Assembly (NCBI GenBank): GCA_937900305.1
Contig: CALCCV010000589.1
Location: forward strand, 1-5,575
Reading direction: 5' to 3'
Source of the DNA: an uncultured Pseudobdellovibrionaceae bacterium
GTDB lineage: Bacteria > Bdellovibrionota > Bdellovibrionia > Bdellovibrionales > Bdellovibrionaceae
DNA length: 5,575 bases
This document shows positions 1 through 5,575 of the stretch, piece by piece. The first letter of the stretch is position 1. The number at the start of each line of letters is the position of its first letter. The notes beneath the pieces are model-generated. The model worked only from the letters and a program-made list of their open reading frames with translations, did no database searches and had not been told where the DNA came from. Made by a program: the position numbers and the translations under genes.

Positions 1-87
1 ATGCTGGCAGATGATTTCATTTTTCTTAAAAACTTGCTTCATGAATTTGATGTTCAAGGAGTTCAAACCTTTTTTTCAGTGAACTGA
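1..87 (+). CDS. Probable 3' end of an upstream gene, unidentified
   Basis: Frame 1 is open from the first base to a TGA at 85-87 and reads MLADDFIFLKN...QTFFSVN, 28 residues in the window. It ends 13 bases before the GTG start of the next gene, the spacing expected inside an operon, so I read it as the C-terminal tail of a gene starting outside the window. The ATG at base 1 may simply be an internal methionine. Frame 2 is also open to a TGA at 80-82, so the frame is not certain; frame 3 is closed early. Too little sequence is present to name a family, and no motif is recognisable. Confidence 0.45.
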   Translation: MLADDFIFLKNLLHEFDVQGVQTFFSVN

Positions 88-90
88 TTG

Positions 91-96
91 AGAGGA
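91..96 (+). promoter_or_regulatory. Ribosome binding site supporting the GTG start at 101
   Basis: AGAGGA lies 4 bases before the GTG at 101. It is a reasonable Shine-Dalgarno match, though the spacing is slightly short. The alternative in-frame ATG at 125 has only a weak GAAG close in front of it, so the GTG is preferred. The protein reaches its first conserved strand (residues 14-18) comfortably from either start, so homology alone does not decide. Confidence 0.5.
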
Positions 97-100
97 TCCC

Positions 101-1288
101 GTGAACACAATTCGATCGAAGTCGATGTCGAAGATCTCTCGAATTTTATTCTACTCTCACGATACCTTCGGCCTCGGTCACATTCGGCGAACTCAAAAAC
201 TGGCAAATACGATCTCGCGCGAAGATCGCGCCATTCTGATAGCTTGCGCCTCGCCCAAGGCTTCCAGTTTTGGATCATTACCGGGCATTGAATATCTCAA
301 TCTCCCAGGATTCACAAAACAGGTCACTGGCGAATATGTTCCGCGCAGCCTGCCACTGCACCTAGAAGAGTTTATCAATCTGCGAGCAGGACTTCTTTTA
401 AGTGCCGTTCGTTCGTTCGATCCTGATATTTTTGTCATTGATAAAGAGCCATTGGGTGTAAAGCGAGAGTTGATTCCAAGCCTAGAGTTTCTCAAATTTC
501 ACCAAAAAAGATGTCACGTGATTTGTGGGTTTCGCGACATCCTTGACGAACCAGAAGCGGTCGAGCGCGAGTGGCATCGCCGCGACACCGTCGATGCCCT
601 GCAAACCTATTTTCACTCTATTTTTGTCTACGGTGAAAAAGAGACCTTTGATTTCGAAAAAGAATATCCTTTTGCAGCCTCACTGCAGACGAAATTTAAA
701 TATCTTGGTTTTCTGCCTCCTGACGACACAAATCAAATTTCAGAATTTTCGATTCCTTTTGCCGATGCAACAAAACCGCTAGTGACGCTCACCCTCGGGG
801 GAGGCGGCGATGGTCAAGAAATTCTTGAGGCTACCCAACGTCTGCTCGGATCCCGAAGTCACCTCGATTTCAATCTCTACATCCTCACGGGTCCATTTTC
901 TTCACCGCTCATCCAAATGCAGTTGAAGCAGCTCACTGAAAACAGACCCGAAGTGTATGTCACTGACTTCATCGCAAACTCTCTACAACTCTTTCGACAG
1001 AGCCAGTTGATTTTGTGCATGGGTGGATACAACACGATGACCGAACTGATGCATCTGCAAAAATACCCACTCATTTTACCTCGGGTGAAGCCTCGCAAAG
1101 AGCAGCTTTTGCGGGCTCAATCTTTTCAGCGGCTGGGATTGTGCGACTACCTTCCGCCTGAAAACCTGTCTGCCGAATCTTTGTTTCAAAAGATCACCGA
1201 ATTGCTGGAGCGGGAACCAAAGATCATCAAGGCTCTTCCCATGCGGGGCCTAAAGTCATTTGCTCAGTACATCGAAGGTCTGCTGTGA
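101..1288 (+). CDS. MurG/GT28-like glycosyltransferase (COG4671 type), paralogue 1
   Basis: A 395-residue GT-B fold glycosyltransferase, expected to act in the cytosol or at the inner membrane face; there is no signal peptide or membrane helix. The N-terminal domain opens with a hydrophobic strand and a glycine loop, RILFYSHD followed by GLGH (24-27), as in MurG-like enzymes. DKEP (114-117) and GFRDIL (143-148) are blocks I associate with COG4671 predicted glycosyltransferases. The C-terminal donor domain begins near residue 226 and carries GGGG (233-236), the GGYNT loop (308-312) with a following Glu315, PR at 327-328 and EQ..RA at 334-339. In MurG the equivalent acidic residue and the later Gln-rich segment contact the nucleotide sugar. 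The donor and acceptor are not readable from sequence. The GTG start is supported by AGAGGA at 91-96, with ATG 125 as an alternative that would shorten it by 8 residues. Its last four bases overlap the start of the GT4 gene, implying translational coupling. It is a diverged paralogue of the gene at 2550-3713. Confidence 0.85.
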   Translation: MNTIRSKSMSKISRILFYSHDTFGLGHIRRTQKLANTISREDRAILIACASPKASSFGSLPGIEYLNLPGFTKQVTGEYVPRSLPLHLEEFINLRAGLLLSAVRSFDPDIFVIDKEPLGVKRELIPSLEFLKFHQKRCHVICGFRDILDEPEAVEREWHRRDTVDALQTYFHSIFVYGEKETFDFEKEYPFAASLQTKFKYLGFLPPDDTNQISEFSIPFADATKPLVTLTLGGGGDGQEILEATQRLLGSRSHLDFNLYILTGPFSSPLIQMQLKQLTENRPEVYVTDFIANSLQLFRQSQLILCMGGYNTMTELMHLQKYPLILPRVKPRKEQLLRAQSFQRLGLCDYLPPENLSAESLFQKITELLEREPKIIKALPMRGLKSFAQYIEGLL

Positions 1289-2553
1289 CCGCCCAGGGTC
1301 CACCTTCTCAAATTGCGTTCGTTCTGAAAGGCTACCCGCGCGTTTCAGAAACCTTCATCGCTCAAGAGATTTTTATGTTAGAGCAAAGGGGATTTCCCAT
1401 CCTGATCATATCAATGCGAAAGGCCCGCGAGCCAGAGCGACAGCCAGTGGTGGCGTTGATCAAAGCACCCATCATCTATGTGCCGGAATACATTTGGCCC
1501 TCCTTGCAGACCATTCTCAGTGAAAACGTTCAGACGTTTCAAAAAAATCCTCGCCGTTATTTGAAGTATTTAACGATCGCAGCGTGGCGCTCCCTTTGTG
1601 CTATGGACGACAGTCCCATTAAACGATTTCTCCAAGCGGGTTGGACCCTCGCGAAAATCAAATCGGTCCACCACCTTCATTCTCACTTCGCCCATGCGCC
1701 CACAGAGTTAGCGTGGTACATGGCCAAACTCAGTGCCGGCCGCTATACGATTTCAGCCCACGCCAAAGACATCTATACGCTCTCGAAAAAAGAACTCACC
1801 CGACGGATCAATGACAGTGAGCTAATTATGACTTGCACTGGTTTCAATGATCAATACATGCGAGCTTTGCCGGGGATCGATAAAAAGAAAATCCACAAAG
1901 TTTACCACGGAATCAATTTGGAAAACTTTCGACCAACCCGAGCTGACAATCTGTCCGCCACCGAATTACTTTATAACCAAGAGAAGTTAAAACTTTTGTC
2001 GGTCGGACGACTGGTTGAAAAAAAAGGCTACTCAGATATCTTTTTGGCTTTAAAGATTTTAGCCGACAACCAGTTTCTATTTGTTTATGACATTTACGGT
2101 GCGGGTGAATTGAAAGATCATCTGGTGAAACAAGTGCAAGAACTCGGCCTGCAAGATTCTGTCGTCTTTCACAACACCACCACTCATCCCCAAATTATCA
2201 CTCGAATGAATGAGGGCGGAATTTTTTTGTGCGGCAGCCGCATTGGCAAAGATGGCGACCGGGATGGAATTCCCAACACCCTAGCCGAAGCCATGGCGAT
2301 GGAGCTCCCGGTGATTGCCACCAATGTCTCTGGCATCCCAGAGCTGGTTGAAAATCAGGTTTCCGGACTTCTGATCGACGAAGCTGATCCCCAACAGCTG
2401 GCGGGTGGCATCGAATTTTTAGCAAAAAATCCCGAGCAAGCCCAAGCTTACGGAAGAGCGGCTCGGCAGCGGGTCGAAAAAGCCTTTAATTGCGAAGAGT
2501 GGATTAAGATATGTGCGAATCTCTTAGCTCCTTTTGCGAAAGTTCGATCATGA
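1285..2553 (+). CDS. GT4-family glycosyltransferase (WcaL/AmsK-like)
   Basis: A 422-residue retaining GT-B glycosyltransferase. The N-terminal domain has the strand and loop FVLKGYPRVSETFIAQEI (12-29), typical of colanic-acid/amylovoran-type transferases (WcaL, AmsK). It is followed by the His-rich block HSHFAHAPTE (132-141) and SAHAKDIY (157-164), then the interdomain VYHGIN (206-211). The donor domain begins at SVGRLVEKKG (239-248) and continues with YGAGE (271-275). Its nucleotide-sugar motif is DGIPNTLAE (327-335), a D-x7-E form of the usual E-x7-E, followed by SGIPELVE (349-356). The length is normal for the family. The GTG start is preceded by GAAGG at 1274-1278 with 6 bases spacing, and it overlaps the previous stop as GTGA, so GTG is well supported. 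Its stop overlaps the next start as ATGA. It sits between two MurG-like paralogues, so it probably adds one sugar in the same glycan. The donor is unknown; UDP-GlcA or UDP-GalA are candidates from context only. Confidence 0.9.
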   Translation: MTAQGPPSQIAFVLKGYPRVSETFIAQEIFMLEQRGFPILIISMRKAREPERQPVVALIKAPIIYVPEYIWPSLQTILSENVQTFQKNPRRYLKYLTIAAWRSLCAMDDSPIKRFLQAGWTLAKIKSVHHLHSHFAHAPTELAWYMAKLSAGRYTISAHAKDIYTLSKKELTRRINDSELIMTCTGFNDQYMRALPGIDKKKIHKVYHGINLENFRPTRADNLSATELLYNQEKLKLLSVGRLVEKKGYSDIFLALKILADNQFLFVYDIYGAGELKDHLVKQVQELGLQDSVVFHNTTTHPQIITRMNEGGIFLCGSRIGKDGDRDGIPNTLAEAMAMELPVIATNVSGIPELVENQVSGLLIDEADPQQLAGGIEFLAKNPEQAQAYGRAARQRVEKAFNCEEWIKICANLLAPFAKVRS

Positions 2554-3713
2554 CGAATTCACAAAAAAAACCGAAATTACTTTTCTATTGCCAACACCTT
2601 CTCGGAGTTGGTCACGTCACGCGCAGCCTGGCCTTGTCACACGAGCTTGTCGAGCGCTTCGATGTCACCTTTCTTCAAGGCGGACCCGATATTGGAAAGA
2701 CCGTGGAACACACGTCTTTTCAACACCTGTTTTTACCGCCATTTTTGATGCGCGAGTCAGACAGCAGCCTCTATGATCCTTTAGGAGCGAGCACCGTCGA
2801 AGATATTTTTTCCAAGCGTCAACAGCACCTGTTTGAAATCGCCTCTAAAACTTCGTTCGACGTCGTTCTCACTGAACTCTTTCCCTTCGGCAGAAATAAA
2901 TTTCGCAAAGAAATTTTAAATCTGGTCTCAGACCTCCGAAAAAAAAATCCCAAGATTCTCGTCGCCTGCTCTCTGCGCGATATTCTCGTTGAAAAAAGCA
3001 AACCTGGCTTCACCGACAAAGTTATACAGACTGTGAAGGGCATTTACTCCTGCGTCTTGGTCCACAGCGACTCTGATTTTTTGAAACTCGAAGATAGCTT
3101 TCCCGCCGCAACTCAAATCTCAGATCAATTGATTTACACTGGCTTTGTCACAGAAAAACCCGTCGGTAACCCCAACTCTGCATCCCAGCCCCCCACCCGC
3201 CGTCCCGAAGTTCTTGTGAGTCAAGGCGGAGGCAGCGTCGGCGAAGAGATGAGCTTAGCCGTCGCCCGCACCGCCGCACTGTTGCCCCATCTCAAATTCC
3301 GTTTTATTTTGGGACCTTATGCGCCGAGTTTTCTGGGCGACGAACTGCTCAACATCACAAGTGGCTTAAACAACGTTGAAGTGCTCGGTTTTCTCAACAA
3401 TTTCGAGGAAGAATTGAGGACGGTGGCCTTGTCCGTGAGTCTAGCCGGGTACAACACGGTGATGAATGCATTTAACACCCGAACGATGGCTTTAGTTTAT
3501 CCTTATCAGGCTAATTTTGAGCAAACTCTCCGGGGTGAAAAATTGGAGAGCTCCGGTGCCTTGAAAATGATCTATCCAACTGATCTAGAGCCATTCATTC
3601 TGCGAGACAAAATTTTAGCCAACCTGAATCGATTTCCAGAGGACTTTCACATCTCCCTCGATGGTGCGCGACGAACCGCCGAAATTCTCCTGGCCAAACT
3701 CATCGAGTCCTGA
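2550..3713 (+). CDS. MurG/GT28-like glycosyltransferase, diverged paralogue 2
   Basis: A 387-residue GT-B protein of the same type as the gene at 101-1288. Shared landmarks in order are LLFYCQH with the glycine loop GVGH (19-22), TELFPFG (108-114), SLRDIL (141-146), QGGGS (225-229), AGYNT (299-303) and EQ..R (324-328). An ATG 39 bases upstream (2511) gives a longer frame, but it lies well inside the GT4 gene. The extra 13 residues (MCESLSSFCESSI) precede the conserved first strand without adding anything recognisable. ATG 2550 instead makes an ATGA overlap with the GT4 stop, mirroring the junction upstream, so I chose it. The Shine-Dalgarno signal is weak (GAAAG at 2538-2542), which suggests coupling to translation of the gene before. 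The acidic residue after the GYNT loop, Glu in the first paralogue, is Asn306 here, so donor binding may differ or be lost. No signal peptide or membrane helix is visible. Substrates are unknown. Confidence 0.82.
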   Translation: MTNSQKKPKLLFYCQHLLGVGHVTRSLALSHELVERFDVTFLQGGPDIGKTVEHTSFQHLFLPPFLMRESDSSLYDPLGASTVEDIFSKRQQHLFEIASKTSFDVVLTELFPFGRNKFRKEILNLVSDLRKKNPKILVACSLRDILVEKSKPGFTDKVIQTVKGIYSCVLVHSDSDFLKLEDSFPAATQISDQLIYTGFVTEKPVGNPNSASQPPTRRPEVLVSQGGGSVGEEMSLAVARTAALLPHLKFRFILGPYAPSFLGDELLNITSGLNNVEVLGFLNNFEEELRTVALSVSLAGYNTVMNAFNTRTMALVYPYQANFEQTLRGEKLESSGALKMIYPTDLEPFILRDKILANLNRFPEDFHISLDGARRTAEILLAKLIES

Positions 3714-3725
3714 AAATATGGCGGA

Positions 3726-4730
3726 ATGACCTCCACATCTAATTTCAGTGTTTTGAAAAATCAAAAAATTCTGATCACTGGCGGTGCGGGCTTCATCGCC
3801 TATCATCTCACCACCGCCCTATTGAAACTTGGCGTGCACGTTGTCGGCATTGACAATTTTGATCCGTTCTATCCAAAAGCACTTAAAGAAAAAAATCTGG
3901 CCGATCTTCGAAAAACCCAAAAGGAGCTCGGCGCCAATTTTGAATTTTTCGAAATCGATTTCTGCGACTCCTTGGCCCTGAACCGACTTCCCACCGACTT
4001 TTCGGCCGTCATCCATCTCGGAGCAAAGGCGGGCGTGCGCCCTAGCCTCGAAGATCCGTTGGGCTATATTCGCGCCAATTTGCATGGCACGACGGCAGTT
4101 TTGGAATGGATGCAAAAAAGTCAGCAGCGAAATTTTATTTTTGGCTCATCTTCTTCGGTTTATGGCAATAGTTCCGTGGCTCCGTTTAAAGAATCGATGG
4201 CCTGCGATAAGCCAATTTCACCTTATGCAGCAACTAAGCGTGCTGGCGAGCTTCTTTGTGCCACTTATCAACACCTGTATGGCTTTCAAATCGCCGCTCT
4301 GAGATTTTTTACGGTGTATGGGCCGCGCCAAAGACCCGATCTGGCCATTCGCAAATTTGTGAATGCCATCGCACAAAATCAAAAAATCACCCTATTCGGC
4401 GATGGCAGCTCGGCCCGCGATTACACATTTGTCATGGACATCGTCGCTGGGATTTTGGGAAGCCTCACCTTCGTGCAGAACCACCAAGGTCCCGTTTTTG
4501 AAATCTTCAATTTGGGGAATTCACACCCTGTTCCACTCCAAAAGATGCTAAACACGATCGAGTCTGCAATGGGCGTAAAGGCCAATATTCAATGGGAAAA
4601 AATGCAACCAGGTGATGTGGAGATCACCTGCGCCGATGTCAGCAAGGCCAAACTGCACCTGCAATACCAAGCTTTAACTCCATTTGAGGATGGGATTCGT
4701 CAGGTTGTCGAATGGTCCAAAACACTGTGA
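3726..4730 (+). CDS. Extended SDR epimerase, probable UDP-glucuronate 4-epimerase
   Basis: A 334-residue NAD-dependent epimerase of the extended short-chain dehydrogenase family, cytosolic. The Rossmann loop is TGGAGFIA (18-25), with Ala25 where the third glycine is usual, followed by GIDNFDPFYP (41-50). That DNF..YP segment plus LGAKAGVRPS (98-107) and PGDVEITCADVSKA (295-308) resemble UDP-glucuronate 4-epimerases more than GalE. Catalytic residues are visible: Ser142 in SSSSVYG (141-147) and Tyr167/Lys171 in SPYAATK. RFFTVYGPRQRPD (193-205) and ARDYTFVMDIV (230-240) shape the nucleotide-sugar pocket in this family. The likely reaction is UDP-GlcA to UDP-GalA, which fits the UDP-glucose dehydrogenase gene that follows. 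UDP-glucose 4-epimerase or a related 4-epimerase/dehydratase is less likely but not excluded. It starts 12 bases after the previous stop with no well-placed Shine-Dalgarno, so translation is probably coupled. No in-frame ATG or GTG offers a better start before the Rossmann strand. Confidence 0.85.
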   Translation: MTSTSNFSVLKNQKILITGGAGFIAYHLTTALLKLGVHVVGIDNFDPFYPKALKEKNLADLRKTQKELGANFEFFEIDFCDSLALNRLPTDFSAVIHLGAKAGVRPSLEDPLGYIRANLHGTTAVLEWMQKSQQRNFIFGSSSSVYGNSSVAPFKESMACDKPISPYAATKRAGELLCATYQHLYGFQIAALRFFTVYGPRQRPDLAIRKFVNAIAQNQKITLFGDGSSARDYTFVMDIVAGILGSLTFVQNHQGPVFEIFNLGNSHPVPLQKMLNTIESAMGVKANIQWEKMQPGDVEITCADVSKAKLHLQYQALTPFEDGIRQVVEWSKTL

Positions 4731-4785
4731 ATCTTAAACATTTTAACAGGTAATCTTTCCAAAACTTTCGCCGTGTCATCGCGCT

Positions 4786-4802
4786 AAAAATCTAAAAATT
4801 TT
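4786..4802 (+). promoter_or_regulatory. A-tract UP-like element upstream of the ugd promoter
   Basis: Two A5 tracts (4786-4790 and 4794-4798) lie directly upstream of the predicted -35 box, within an AT-rich segment that ends in the palindrome AAAATTTT (4795-4802), whose last two bases enter the -35 box. A-tracts at this place resemble UP elements bound by the RNA polymerase alpha C-terminal domain. The call rests only on position and composition. The rest of the gap (4731-4785) shows only a short AT stem (TTAAA/TTTAA at 4734-4746) and no GC-rich hairpin, so no intrinsic terminator is seen after the epimerase gene. Confidence 0.35.
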
Positions 4803-4828
4803 GAAAATCACCCAACATCCCTTATAAC
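4801..4828 (+). promoter_or_regulatory. ugd: Predicted sigma-70 type promoter for ugd
   Basis: A -35 box TTGAAA (4801-4806, one mismatch to TTGACA) and a -10 box TATAAC (4823-4828, one mismatch to TATAAT) are separated by 16 bases. Transcription would begin near 4835, leaving a leader of about 33 bases before the ATG at 4868. This is the only convincing promoter in the window, and it suggests that the dehydrogenase gene can be transcribed apart from the glycosyltransferase/epimerase operon. Read-through from the operon remains possible because no terminator is visible. Confidence 0.6.
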
Positions 4829-4850
4829 TCTGGTTCATCTAAATTCACCA

Positions 4851-4862
4851 AGAGGGGGGGGG
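4851..4862 (+). promoter_or_regulatory. ugd: Ribosome binding site embedded in a nine-G homopolymer
   Basis: AGAGG at 4851-4855 runs into an uninterrupted run of nine G (4854-4862), followed by five bases TACTA and the ATG at 4868. The AGAGG core and the ATG are separated by 12 bases, while the G run itself could pair with the anti-Shine-Dalgarno at shorter spacing. Changes in G number would move the core relative to the start codon without touching the protein. Confidence 0.65.
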
Positions 4863-4867
4863 TACTA

Positions 4868-5575
4868 ATGAAAGTGGCAGTCTTTGGTACCGGTTACGTC
4901 GGCTTGGTGACTGGAGTTTGTTTGGCCGAAAAAGGCCAACAAGTCTTGTGTGTAGATATCGATGAAAATAAAATTGAAAAACTCAAACTCGGGGAATCGC
5001 CAATTTACGAACCCGGTTTGAACGAGCTTCTGAAAAAAAATATCGCTGCGGGACGAATTCTGTTTTCAACAAACGTGCATGAAGCCGTGAATTTTTCAAC
5101 GGTCCTGATGATTGCCGTGGGAACTCCTCCTGCTGAAGACGGCTCTGCCGATTTGAGCCACGTTCTCAAAGTGGCGGAAACCATTGCTCAGAATATGACG
5201 AGCTACCGCTTGATCCTTAATAAAAGTACTGTGCCCGTCGGCACACATCTGCAAGTTCAGAATTGCGTGGCCGAAGTTCTGCGTGCCCGCAATTCAGCGC
5301 TCGAGGTCGAAGTCGCTTCAAATCCAGAGTTTTTACGCGAAGGTTGCGCCATCGAAGATTGCCTTTTCCCCGCCCGAATCATCGTCGGTACGAAAAGCGC
5401 TGAGGCCGCCCGCTTATTACGAGAACTCTATCGTCCATTCATCGAACAAGGTGTGAAGTACGTGGTGATGGATCCGCTTTCGTCGGAAATGACAAAGTAC
5501 GCAGCGAACTCGATGTTGGCTGCACGAATCTCTTTGATGAATGAATTTGCCAGGCTCTGCGAAAAAGTAGGAGCT
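4868..5575 (+). CDS. ugd: UDP-glucose 6-dehydrogenase, N-terminal part (cut by window end)
   Basis: An open frame of 236 codons that runs off the window end without a stop. The enzyme oxidises UDP-glucose to UDP-glucuronate using two NAD+, in the cytosol. The N-terminal Rossmann motif is VFGTGYVGLVTG (5-16) with the acidic cofactor residue Asp30. Family blocks follow: SPIYEPGL (44-51), AVGTPP (83-88), KSTVPVGT (119-126), NPEFLREG (152-159) and EMTKYAANSMLAARISLMNE (207-226). Lys210 and Asn214 in the last block correspond to the conserved active-site Lys and Asn. The catalytic Cys, near residue 260 in this family, lies beyond the window. Family members are about 400-450 residues, so roughly half is present. 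The ATG at 4868 directly precedes the Rossmann strand and follows a purine-rich ribosome site. The gene has its own promoter. It is the likely source of UDP-GlcA for the epimerase upstream and for glycosyl transfer. Identity is secure; GDP-mannose dehydrogenase is related but the motifs favour Ugd. Confidence 0.95.
   Translation, partial: MKVAVFGTGYVGLVTGVCLAEKGQQVLCVDIDENKIEKLKLGESPIYEPGLNELLKKNIAAGRILFSTNVHEAVNFSTVLMIAVGTPPAEDGSADLSHVLKVAETIAQNMTSYRLILNKSTVPVGTHLQVQNCVAEVLRARNSALEVEVASNPEFLREGCAIEDCLFPARIIVGTKSAEAARLLRELYRPFIEQGVKYVVMDPLSSEMTKYAANSMLAARISLMNEFARLCEKVGA

Noticed and set aside
111..120. Perfect 10-base palindrome TTCGATCGAA just after the GTG start of the first gene
   Set aside because: It lies inside the coding sequence, has no second copy nearby and is short enough to occur by chance; I cannot support an operator.
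193..495. 100-codon open frame on the - strand inside the first glycosyltransferase gene
   Set aside because: Its translation shows no recognisable motif, and the + strand frame here encodes clear family motifs; it is a shadow frame. The same holds for the - strand frames at 2198-2425, 2819-3043 and 3819-4115.
1260..1523. 87-codon open frame on the + strand spanning the junction of the first two genes
   Set aside because: It overlaps the well-supported GT4 N-terminus in another frame and has no family features.
2264..2290. D-x7-E instead of E-x7-E in the GT4 donor motif, considered as a sign of inactivation
   Set aside because: Asp at the first position (DGIPN or DGLPN) is, to my knowledge, common among WcaL-like GT4 enzymes, and the rest of the motif is intact.
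4734..4746. Inverted repeat TTAAA/TTTAA just after the epimerase stop, considered as a terminator
   Set aside because: The stem is only five A-T pairs with a three-base loop and no GC content or T tract of the expected kind, so it would not act as an intrinsic terminator.

Overview
The window is a stretch of a bacterial polysaccharide or glycolipid biosynthesis locus, with every gene on the + strand. It holds three cytosolic glycosyltransferases, a sugar-nucleotide epimerase and the start of UDP-glucose 6-dehydrogenase. Base composition is mid-range, with many short A runs, GTG and ATG starts and tight gene packing. This fits a Gram-negative proteobacterium-like genome. A Bdellovibrionota or delta-type relative is a guess from composition and style only, and no taxonomic marker is present.

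Layout. Positions 1-87 are probably the 3' end of an upstream gene. Gene A (101-1288) is a MurG/GT28-like glycosyltransferase of the COG4671 type. Gene B (1285-2553) is a GT4 glycosyltransferase of the WcaL/AmsK-like type. Gene C (2550-3713, after correcting the start) is a second, diverged MurG/GT28-like protein. Gene D (3726-4730) is an extended SDR epimerase, most likely UDP-glucuronate 4-epimerase. Genes A/B and B/C each overlap by 4 bases (GTGA and ATGA), and C/D are separated by 12 bases, so A-D look like one translationally coupled transcript that probably enters from upstream. After a 137-base gap carrying a good sigma-70 type promoter and an unusual nine-G tract in the ribosome-binding region, gene E (4868 to the window end, cut off) encodes UDP-glucose 6-dehydrogenase.

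How the genes fit together. Gene E oxidises UDP-glucose to UDP-glucuronate, and gene D would epimerise that to UDP-galacturonate. The three transferases could use these or other nucleotide sugars to build a uronic-acid-containing glycan on the cytoplasmic face of the inner membrane. No polymerase, flippase, exporter or initiating transferase lies in the window, so the type of glycan (capsule, exopolysaccharide, O-antigen or glycolipid) cannot be decided here.

The most notable points are the GT28-like/GT4/GT28-like sandwich of two diverged paralogues, loss in the second paralogue of an acidic residue that normally helps bind the donor ribose, and the G9 tract between promoter and start codon of the dehydrogenase gene. 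I found no RNA genes, CRISPR arrays, insertion sequences or clear intrinsic terminators. I see no strong case for a wholly new biological system; the window reads as a glycan locus with some uncommon features.
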